From Bacteroidota bacterium (GTDB lineage: Bacteria; Bacteroidota; Bacteroidia; Chitinophagales; Saprospiraceae), in NCBI GenBank assembly GCA_018969455.1, contig JAGWYI010000064.1, positions 1-12,071 on the forward strand: a DNA stretch of 12,071 nucleotides, in the 5' to 3' direction. The notes beneath the pieces are model-generated. The model saw only the letters and a program-made list of their open reading frames with translations. It searched no databases and was not told the origin of the DNA. Shown piece after piece: positions 6,682 to 12,071 of the stretch; position 1 is the first letter of the stretch; every line of letters begins with the position of its first letter. The position numbers and the translations under genes were made by a program.

Positions 6682-7644
6682 TTACTTGGTAGTGCTGGGC
6701 AGTGCTTCCTTCGCGGTGCTGTCGGGTTTGGCAGTAGCTTCTTCTTTCCAGATTTCGCCTTGTGGTGCTTTTGGATTAGGCGGATTGGTGCCTTTTAGTG
6801 TCAGGATATAACTGGCCACTTTTTGCATATCAGATGGTTTCAGCTGAGCCGACCAGGAAATCATTCCTTTTTCAGGCACACCGTATTTAATGGTTTTGAA
6901 TACGTTTTTGATGCCTCCTCCATGCAACCAATACTCGTCGGTCAGGTTGGGGCCAACGCCCCCTTCCCCTTTTGCGCCGTGACAAGCCACGCAATTGTTT
7001 TTGAAAATCAATTCACCTTCGCCCAAGGGGCCAGAGTCGGTTAAAGCAAGCACACTGGATTCATCCACAGCATTAGCCTTCCCTGCAAGGGCAGCCGCAA
7101 TGTTTTTCTTGGCAATTGCAACTTCCTGTTCGTATTCCTGTGTTTGGGAGAGGCCATTTCCTCCCCAATGGTAATAAAACATGTAACCCAGGGCATAAAT
7201 GATGGTTAGAATAAACATATTGACCCACCAAGGTGGCAAGCGATTATCCAGCTCTCGGATACCATCAAAATCGTGGTGTGAAAGAATATCGGCTTCCCGA
7301 TCAATCGGAACTGCATCCTCCCAGTATTTCTTGCGCATACGAGTCCAGAAACCATCGCCGGCAGGATCCGCAACCACCGCAGAGCCGTCTGCAGGCAGTT
7401 CAACACCATTTAGGCGGGCCTCCAATTGAAGCGCCCGTTTGTATAAAAACTGATTTACCTTTATCATATACGCCATGGCAACGATAAAGAGGAGGCTACC
7501 TGCGATAAGAAACACCCAGGTCATGATTTGTGGTAACTGGTTTACCTGCGGATCGGGTGCGGCAGGCGTTGTTGCCGCTTGCGCCCATAAAGACGCCTGG
7601 GAAACCAGCCAAAGGAAAATTAAGAGATATTTCTTCGTTTTCAT
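6682..7644 (-). CDS. ccoP: cbb3 oxidase subunit CcoP, mono-haem type
   Basis: A 320-residue membrane-anchored cytochrome c that passes electrons to the cbb3 core. An N-terminal hydrophobic stretch (6-22, ending AQA) looks like a signal peptide or extra helix. A membrane helix lies at about 41-60. The FixP_N signature DFDGIRELDNRLPPWWVNMF is at 125-144 and leads into a helix to about 158. A single cytochrome c domain follows: CVACH at 218-222 is the only CXXCH, and Met261 in EKGMISW is the likely distal ligand. Proteobacterial CcoP has two haems, so this is the shorter one-haem form. The C-terminus is a polar, proline-rich tail. ccoQ ends 53 bases upstream, and a perfect inverted repeat touches this start codon. 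A terminator follows the gene. Confidence 0.95.
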   Translation of the reverse strand: MKTKKYLLIFLWLVSQASLWAQAATTPAAPDPQVNQLPQIMTWVFLIAGSLLFIVAMAYMIKVNQFLYKRALQLEARLNGVELPADGSAVVADPAGDGFWTRMRKKYWEDAVPIDREADILSHHDFDGIRELDNRLPPWWVNMFILTIIYALGYMFYYHWGGNGLSQTQEYEQEVAIAKKNIAAALAGKANAVDESSVLALTDSGPLGEGELIFKNNCVACHGAKGEGGVGPNLTDEYWLHGGGIKNVFKTIKYGVPEKGMISWSAQLKPSDMQKVASYILTLKGTNPPNPKAPQGEIWKEEATAKPDSTAKEALPSTTK

Positions 7645-7663
7645 TTTTCAAAAGTTTGAAAAA
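7644..7663. repeat. Perfect inverted repeat touching the ccoP start codon
   Basis: TTTTTCAAA (7644-7652) and TTTGAAAAA (7655-7663) are perfect reverse complements separated by two bases. Base 7644 is the complement of the A of the ccoP ATG. On mRNA this could fold only with the two-base spacer opened into a larger loop. On DNA it is a clean 20-bp operator-like palindrome. No known regulator is assigned. Confidence 0.5.
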
Positions 7664-7697
7664 CAGAGAATTAGAGATATGGGATAAAATCCCTATT

Positions 7698-7868
7698 TTA
7701 AGATTGCTGGTCTTCCAGCGGCAAACTGGCCAGGTGGTCGAGATCGGCTTTGTTGCTCAAAAAATAGGCGCGCAAAAAAGCCACACAAAAGGCGGTGAAG
7801 AAAATCAGCAAGGCGCTTATGCCAAACCACTGAATTCCATCAACTGATTGCAGGAGATATTTGTACAT
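7698..7868 (-). CDS. ccoQ: Small cbb3 oxidase subunit CcoQ-like
   Basis: A 56-residue single-helix membrane protein located exactly where CcoQ is expected, between the fused catalytic subunit and ccoP. A helix at about residues 14-36 (FGISALLIFFTAFCVAFLRA) is followed by a polar tail ending SLPLEDQQS. The frame is open upstream to an ATG at 7916, but that adds 16 residues without resemblance to the family. The start at 7868 (MYKYLLQ) is preferred. Homology to proteobacterial CcoQ is weak at sequence level, as is usual for such short subunits, so the name rests on size, topology and position. It lies 65 bases after ccoNO. In other bacteria CcoQ stabilises the oxidase. Confidence 0.8.
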   Translation of the reverse strand: MYKYLLQSVDGIQWFGISALLIFFTAFCVAFLRAYFLSNKADLDHLASLPLEDQQS

Positions 7869-7933
7869 ATTCTGATTTTTTAGGAAAATGAGTTGACAAA
7901 TCCGGGGAATTGCCAACCCGTTTTCAAGTGCGC

Positions 7934-10084
7934 TTATTTACTGGTTGCAGTAGGTTGAACTTTGATGTCGGTACCCAAACGCTGCAAGTAAGCGATTAAG
8001 GCAACAATTTCTTTGTTCTCCAAACCTGGGTCTTTGATACCCTGATCATTCAAATTCTTGCTTATAGCCAAGGCCTGTTCTTTTGCCTTCTCAATGGCTT
8101 CTTTTTCAAAGTTGCGTGGATAAGGCGTACCCAGGGTGCGCAACGCAACTATTTTGGAAGGTAACAGACTCAAATCAAGCGGATTGGTCAACAATTGCGG
8201 ATATGCGGGCATCAAAGAGCCAGGAGACATGGTGGTTGGGTCCATCATGTGGTTATAGTGCCAGCTGTCTGGGTATTTTTTACCCACCCGGAACAAATCC
8301 GGACCCGTACGTTTACTGCTCCACAGGAATGGACGGTCGTAAATGTATTCGCCCGATTTGGAGTATTCACCGTATCGCTCGGTTTCGGCACGGAACGGAC
8401 GAATCATCTGGGAGTGGCAACCGATGCAACCTTCACGAATGTACAGATCACGCCCTGTTAGTTCAAGCGGCGTATAGGGCTTCACGGTAGAAATTTTGGG
8501 CACCTGACTTTCAATGAATACCATCGGAATGATTTGGACAATTCCGCCAATGGCAATCAGAATTGTGCTAAACAACAACATTTGGAATGGACGACCTTCA
8601 ATCCATTTGTGCCAGTATTCGCCGGCAACTTTGGGTGCAACCAGGTGCTCACGAGCGGGCGCTTCCGCATCCTCATTGGCCAGGAATGAACCTTGTGCCG
8701 CTGTTTTAAACAAATTATACACCCCAATAACTGCACCCGTAAAGTACATCAAACCACCTACACCACGAATCATATACATCGGTACAATTTGCTTCACCGT
8801 ATCCAGGAAGTTACCCCATGCAAGGGTTCCTTCAGGCGTAAATTCACGCCACATGAAATACTGTGTCCAACCCGCCCAATACATGGGTACTGCATAAAAT
8901 ATGATGCCCAGGGTTCCTACCCAAAAGTGAATGTTCGCCAAATTGGTAGAGTACAGGTTGGTACGATACAAACGTGGCCACAACCAATACAGCATACCAA
9001 ATGTCAGGAACCCGTTCCAGCCCAATGCCCCTACGTGTACGTGTGCGATGGTCCAGTCGGTAAAGTGACTGATGGCATTTACCGACTTGATCGACAACAT
9101 CGGGCCTTCAAAAGTAGCCATACCATATGCCGTAACTGCAACTACCAAAAATTTCAAAACCGGATCCTGCCGTACGCGATCCCATGCACCGCGCAAGGTG
9201 AGCAGGCCATTGAGCATACCTCCCCAAGACGGCGCGATCAGCATAACCGAAAATACTGTACCCAAGGATTGAACCCAATCGGGCATCGATGAATACAGCA
9301 AGTGGTGCGGACCAGCCCATATATATATGAATATCAAAGCCCAAAAGTGGATTATTGATAATTTATAAGAATATACGGGCCGGTTGGCTGCTTTGGGCAG
9401 AAAATAATACATCATGCCCAAATAAGGTGTCGTTAGAAAAAATGCAACCGCATTGTGGCCATACCACCATTGCACCAGGGCATCCTGAACCCCGGAAAAA
9501 ACGGAATAGCTGCCCAAAAAAGAATAAGGCAATTCAAAACTGCGTACAATGTGCAAAACAGCAACGGTTACCCAGGTGGCGATGTAAAACCAAATCGCCA
9601 CATACAAGTGATCCTCCCGGCGTTTTACAATGGTTCCAAACATGTTTATGCCAAAAACTACCCAAATCAAAGCAATTAATATGTCAATCGGCCAGGCCAA
9701 TTCGGCATATTCGGAACTGTTGGTGATGCCAAACGGAAGGGTAAGCGCAGCACATAAAATGATGAATTGCCAGCCCCAAAAATGAACCCAGGAAAGGGTA
9801 CTGCTAAACATGCGGGCCTTCAGCAATCGCTGCAGAGAATAATATATGCCGGTAAATAAACCATTGCCGACAAATGCAAAAATTACCGCATTGGTATGCA
9901 ATGGACGAAGCCGCCCAAAGGTTAAAAACGGCACACCATACTGGCTGAAATTAAGTGGAGGGTAAATCAGTTGGAAGGCGATAATCAAACCTACCAACAT
10001 GCCCACCAAACCCCAGAGGAAAGAGGCCATCCCGAAGGCCCTTACGATCCGGTTGTCATATTGAAATTGTTCTATTCGGCTCAT
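7934..10084 (-). CDS. ccoNO: Fused cbb3 oxidase catalytic subunits I/II (CcoN-CcoO)
   Basis: A 716-residue fusion of the haem-copper subunit CcoN (to about residue 485) and the membrane-anchored mono-haem cytochrome CcoO. It reduces O2 to water at high affinity and pumps protons. In the CcoN part, His63 is a low-spin haem ligand candidate. His210 with His260-His261 should bind CuB, and Tyr254 sits six residues before that pair, where the cross-linked tyrosine of C-type oxidases belongs. Glu326 lies in TFEGPM. His348 and His350 (AHVHVG) should bind the two b haems. The CcoO part has an anchor helix at about 502-523, CIGCH at 553-557 and Met625 in SLMPAYP as the distal ligand. No linker break or frameshift is seen. 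Such fusions are common in Bacteroidota. It lies 69 bases after ccoS and 65 before ccoQ. Confidence 0.97.
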   Translation of the reverse strand: MSRIEQFQYDNRIVRAFGMASFLWGLVGMLVGLIIAFQLIYPPLNFSQYGVPFLTFGRLRPLHTNAVIFAFVGNGLFTGIYYSLQRLLKARMFSSTLSWVHFWGWQFIILCAALTLPFGITNSSEYAELAWPIDILIALIWVVFGINMFGTIVKRREDHLYVAIWFYIATWVTVAVLHIVRSFELPYSFLGSYSVFSGVQDALVQWWYGHNAVAFFLTTPYLGMMYYFLPKAANRPVYSYKLSIIHFWALIFIYIWAGPHHLLYSSMPDWVQSLGTVFSVMLIAPSWGGMLNGLLTLRGAWDRVRQDPVLKFLVVAVTAYGMATFEGPMLSIKSVNAISHFTDWTIAHVHVGALGWNGFLTFGMLYWLWPRLYRTNLYSTNLANIHFWVGTLGIIFYAVPMYWAGWTQYFMWREFTPEGTLAWGNFLDTVKQIVPMYMIRGVGGLMYFTGAVIGVYNLFKTAAQGSFLANEDAEAPAREHLVAPKVAGEYWHKWIEGRPFQMLLFSTILIAIGGIVQIIPMVFIESQVPKISTVKPYTPLELTGRDLYIREGCIGCHSQMIRPFRAETERYGEYSKSGEYIYDRPFLWSSKRTGPDLFRVGKKYPDSWHYNHMMDPTTMSPGSLMPAYPQLLTNPLDLSLLPSKIVALRTLGTPYPRNFEKEAIEKAKEQALAISKNLNDQGIKDPGLENKEIVALIAYLQRLGTDIKVQPTATSK

Positions 10085-10153
10085 AGTGAGTTCCGAGTTG
10101 GGTTAGTTAAAAAATGAATGGAAGTCGCGATATTTCGTTGGAATTTCGACAAA

Positions 10154-10315
10154 TTAGGCATCATCCTTCGGCCTCAACTCATCATCCAGCAGCATCCGTA
10201 TCGATGGAGTGTATTGATCGTCAAACTGACCGTTACGCGCCGCCCACAAATAAACCAGCAGAAATACCGCCGCAATCGTGATGCTGAATAATATGAGGAG
10301 AAACATGATCTTCAT
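10154..10315 (-). CDS. ccoS: cbb3 oxidase assembly protein CcoS
   Basis: A 53-residue gene short enough to escape a 60-residue ORF filter. It has one N-terminal membrane helix (about residues 3-25) and then the diagnostic CcoS segment: WAARNGQFDDQYTPS followed by IRMLLDDE. CcoS is required for insertion of haem b and CuB into CcoN in other bacteria. The ATG at 10315 gives the usual family N-terminus, and the frame upstream meets a TAA within five codons. It is the first gene of the oxidase transcript, 69 bases before ccoNO. The copper ATPase gene ccoI, often its upstream neighbour, is absent; a structured leader lies there instead. Confidence 0.92.
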   Translation of the reverse strand: MKIMFLLILFSITIAAVFLLVYLWAARNGQFDDQYTPSIRMLLDDELRPKDDA

Positions 10316-10344
10316 AGGTGAATCGTTTTAATTCGGCTGCAATT

Positions 10345-10383
10345 TCTGACAGCATTCAGGCCAGTCTGATGATGGCTGTCAGA
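10345..10383 (-). promoter_or_regulatory. Bulged hairpin in the ccoS leader
   Basis: TCTGACAGC (10345-10353) pairs perfectly with GCTGTCAGA (10375-10383). Inside the stem, CATTCAG can pair with CTGATG with one bulged base, extending it. It lies 29 bases upstream of the ccoS start on the minus strand. No T-run follows on the minus strand, so it is not a standard terminator. Confidence 0.5.
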
Positions 10384-10435
10384 CGATTCTATGACATTCA
10401 TCAACCTCCAAACCGCCAGGTTGAAAAATCACCAT
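10379..10435 (-). other. Possible 18-residue leader frame behind a perfect AGGAGG
   Basis: ATG at 10435 opens 18 codons (MVIFQPGGLEVDECHRIV) that stop at TGA 10379-10381. A perfect AGGAGG (complement of CCTCCT at 10445-10450) stands 9 bases before the ATG. No other gene here has such a signal, and Bacteroidota rarely rely on one. The frame runs into the bulged hairpin, which suits a leader peptide, but chance cannot be excluded for so short a frame. Confidence 0.22.
10401..10424 (-). promoter_or_regulatory. Second hairpin in the ccoS leader
   Basis: TCAACCT (10401-10407) and AGGTTGA (10418-10424) form a 7-bp stem with a 10-base loop, inside the possible leader frame. A third small element, TTTGG (10450-10454) and CCAAA (10458-10462) with a 3-base loop, lies next to the AGGAGG. 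Confidence 0.35.
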
Positions 10436-10543
10436 CGTTTAATTCCTCCTTTGGGATCCAAAAGCCTCGTACAGGCAACAAAACAATTACATGTATCTAA
10501 AATATATACTATTATATATACAAATATTTAAAATTAAATCAAT

Positions 10544-10582
10544 AAAAAAAAGTGCAAGCCCCAACCCTTTCGGAGCTTGCAC
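10544..10582 (-). terminator. Intrinsic terminator after the M1 peptidase gene
   Basis: GTGCAAGC (10552-10559) and GCTTGCAC (10575-10582) form a perfect 8-bp stem with a 15-base loop. On the minus strand it is followed by eight T's (A's at 10544-10551). It lies about 105 bases past the peptidase stop and isolates the cco genes from that transcript. Confidence 0.82.
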
Positions 10583-10605
10583 CCATTCTTTCAAAATTTA
10601 TTCAC

Positions 10606-10627
10606 TTATGCCTCAAAAAAGGCATAA
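10606..10627. repeat. Small inverted repeat between peptidase stop and terminator
   Basis: TTATGCC (10606-10612) and GGCATAA (10621-10627) form a 7-bp stem with an 8-base loop. No T-run follows on the minus strand. It may be a 3'-end stabilising hairpin of the peptidase message. Nothing else is seen between 10583 and 10687. Confidence 0.4.
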
Positions 10628-10687
10628 AACCCAATTTTCACCTGACAAAACCTTTTTCATCTGCCTAATGTGCAGACCCAAACAGGC

Positions 10688-12071
10688 TTAAAACATCCCG
10701 TAATAGGACTTCAAGGTTGGATCGGTTTCTTTCTCCTGAATTTCAGCCAGGATCTTTTGGAGTGCCTCCACTTTATCCGATTGCCCCTTTCCTTTATAAA
10801 AATTACGCACATCGGCTATGGCCTTGGTTGCGCCAAAACGACGCCATTGGCTGGTATTTTGATTAAACGAAATTGCGCTCAATTTGGATACACCGGCATC
10901 TATGGTGGCGTCATCCCCAATTCCAGTAATCATTTTCTGATATTGCTCAAAAAAGCTAAATGCACTCATAAAATCAATTTTACCCATATGTCGTTCAAAA
11001 TAGGGCAAATTAGCGCGGTCGGGCGCCTGCGCATACAATTCCGACAATGCTACAACAAGCGATTCACTGTCATCATTTTGCAGAACCTTGGAAGCCTCTG
11101 TGGCAGCAACAGGATCCAGTTTGGTAAGTGCAGCAAGTGCGGCTCCGGTTATGCTGTACGCCAAATTAGGTTCCAGGCCTTTTTTTAATACCGGTACATA
11201 CTGTAAATCACCCGTTTGGCCCAGCAAATCGATCGCTATGGCTCGTACGGGTGGTTCAGGCTCGCTTTCAGCCAACTTGGCCAGCTGCGGGCGGATGGAC
11301 TCATCGGAAGGGTCAACATGTTGCAAGGCAATGGCACGCAAACCATAGTACGGATCATCCAAGGCTGTGTTAAATATCGCTTTTGCCCTTGCCGATTCAT
11401 CAGATTGCAGATTTTCCAGCGCCTCAAATCGATCACGGAAAAGTGGCCCGTGTAAGTACATAAATGCCCACTCATCAGAGGTATGATTGTCGTGCTTAAC
11501 ACAAAGTGTTGATTTTGTGGCATCTACATTAATCAATGCAGGTTTTTCTGGTGCATCAAACGTAAATGTTTGTTTTCGTTGTGAAAGGCGAATTTGTTCG
11601 CGACGCGCCTTCCCATCTGCACTGTACACATCTACTGCCATGGGCAGGTCAAATACCCTGGGCACACCTGCTTCTTCCTGAATCTGTTCGATGGTCACAG
11701 TGGCCTTTTTGCTGGCCTCATCCCAGCCGTAATTGATCTGAAGATTGGGGTGGCCTGCGCTGTAAAACCACTGGTTCCAGAACCAATTCAAATCCTGGCC
11801 TGTGAGGTCTTCAAAGGCAAGGCGCAACTCGTGCGCTTCTACATCGGTGTACTCGTTGCGCTTGAGGTATTTGCTTAAGGCGGCAAAAAACGCGTCATCG
11901 CCAACAAAATTCCGCAACATATGCAAAACAGCTCCGCCTTTATTGTACGAATGAGAATCAAAAAGAGACTCCCGGTTGTCGTAACCAAAATAAATAAGCG
12001 GATGGCCTCCATCGCCTGCCGAGAAAATATAACCCTGTTGCTCCTGCATTTCATGGTCATCGGCTGCGTCT
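10688..12071 (-). CDS. M1-family metallopeptidase, C-terminal part (partial)
   Basis: The frame is open from the window edge (first full codon 12070-12068) to TAA at 10688-10690, about 460 residues; the true start lies outside. The edge residues DAADDHE belong to the same protein, so the internal ATG at 12049 is not a start. The zinc motif HEXXH must lie just beyond the window. Inside it, SYNKGGAVLHMLR carries the conserved catalytic tyrosine of M1 enzymes. It is followed by LTGQDLNWFWNQWFYSAGHP, a family signature. From about 230 residues in, repeated helical pairs (ARAKAIFNTALDDPYYGLRA, VRAIAIDLLGQTGDLQYVPV) look like HEAT repeats, a known C-terminal arrangement. The enzyme removes N-terminal residues from peptides. 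Location cannot be judged without the N-terminus. Confidence 0.92.
   Translation of the reverse strand, partial: DAADDHEMQEQQGYIFSAGDGGHPLIYFGYDNRESLFDSHSYNKGGAVLHMLRNFVGDDAFFAALSKYLKRNEYTDVEAHELRLAFEDLTGQDLNWFWNQWFYSAGHPNLQINYGWDEASKKATVTIEQIQEEAGVPRVFDLPMAVDVYSADGKARREQIRLSQRKQTFTFDAPEKPALINVDATKSTLCVKHDNHTSDEWAFMYLHGPLFRDRFEALENLQSDESARAKAIFNTALDDPYYGLRAIALQHVDPSDESIRPQLAKLAESEPEPPVRAIAIDLLGQTGDLQYVPVLKKGLEPNLAYSITGAALAALTKLDPVAATEASKVLQNDDSESLVVALSELYAQAPDRANLPYFERHMGKIDFMSAFSFFEQYQKMITGIGDDATIDAGVSKLSAISFNQNTSQWRRFGATKAIADVRNFYKGKGQSDKVEALQKILAEIQEKETDPTLKSYYGMF

Larger units (their letters stand above)
10322..10445 (-). repeat. Duplicated GAATTAAA(A)CGAT motif in the ccoS leader
   Basis: On the minus strand GAATTAAACGAT (10434-10445) recurs as GAATTAAAACGAT (10322-10334), differing by one A and about 111 bases apart. 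One copy runs into the ATG of the short leader frame; the other ends 6 bases before the ccoS ATG. It could be a regulator site or a translation-initiation motif. Confidence 0.4.
10316..10543 (-). promoter_or_regulatory. Structured leader/promoter region of the cco oxidase genes
   Basis: These 228 gene-free bases separate the upstream peptidase terminator from ccoS and must contain the cco promoter. The distal part (10483-10543) is strongly AT-rich, with TATATTTT and AATATTTG as imperfect -7 boxes but no TTG at standard spacing. The proximal part holds three inverted repeats, a duplicated sequence motif and a very short frame behind AGGAGG, each listed separately. I found no clean FNR box (TTGAT-N4-ATCAA). 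Confidence 0.5.

Noticed and set aside
7869..7916. Longer start for ccoQ at 7916
   Set aside because: The added 16 residues do not resemble a CcoQ N-terminus; MYKYLLQ at 7868 with an A-rich upstream stretch is a better start.
8083..9726. Several plus-strand ORFs opposite ccoNO
   Set aside because: They are antisense to a gene with complete catalytic motifs and show no family signature.
10399..10412. TTGATGAATGTCAT as an FNR box in the cco leader
   Set aside because: Only the first half matches TTGAT-N4-ATCAA; the second half (GTCAT) does not.
10491..11188. Plus-strand ORFs across the peptidase terminator and 3' end
   Set aside because: They run through an AT-rich non-coding stretch and then antisense to the M1 gene, with no recognisable domain.

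Overview
The window looks like a chromosomal segment of a member of the Bacteroidota. The evidence is a CcoN-CcoO fusion, a CcoP with only one haem c, a secreted DUF3078-type protein, and start codons that mostly lack Shine-Dalgarno sequences. A closer placement (for example Saprospiria or Chitinophagia) cannot be settled from this sequence alone. It appears to be core metabolism rather than a mobile or defence island. I saw no transposase, integrase, CRISPR array, tRNA or rRNA.

Left part, plus strand, 1-2413: the last 32 codons of an unidentified gene, an 85-residue uncharacterised protein, an MscS-type membrane channel and a DUF3078 outer-membrane/secreted protein. Gaps are short and a strong intrinsic terminator closes the series, so this is probably one transcript. 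A gene-free spacer of about 185 bases follows. Next come a low-molecular-weight protein tyrosine phosphatase and truA (tRNA pseudouridine synthase), 6 bases apart on the plus strand. truA collides tail to tail with the cco accessory genes and shares a palindromic TTAA with them.

Centre, minus strand, 10543 down to 3803: a cytochrome cbb3 oxidase locus read as leader - ccoS - ccoNO - ccoQ - ccoP - terminator - candidate CRP-like site - ccoG - ccoH - DsbD_2/SafE-like membrane protein. ccoNO, ccoQ and ccoP encode the oxidase. ccoS, ccoG, ccoH and probably the last membrane protein serve copper/haem insertion and assembly. ccoS (53 codons) is a short gene that a 60-residue length filter would miss. 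The copper ATPase ccoI, often next to ccoS, is not in the window.

Right edge, minus strand: the C-terminal part of an M1 metallopeptidase with a HEAT-like tail, cut by the window end and closed by its own terminator. The 228 bases between that terminator and ccoS are the most structured non-coding DNA here. They hold an AT-rich block, three inverted repeats, a duplicated GAATTAAA(A)CGAT motif and an 18-codon frame behind a perfect AGGAGG.

No clearly new system was found. The items most worth a second look are the cco leader, the CRP-like palindrome before ccoG, the palindrome touching the ccoP start codon, and the unidentified 85-residue protein.
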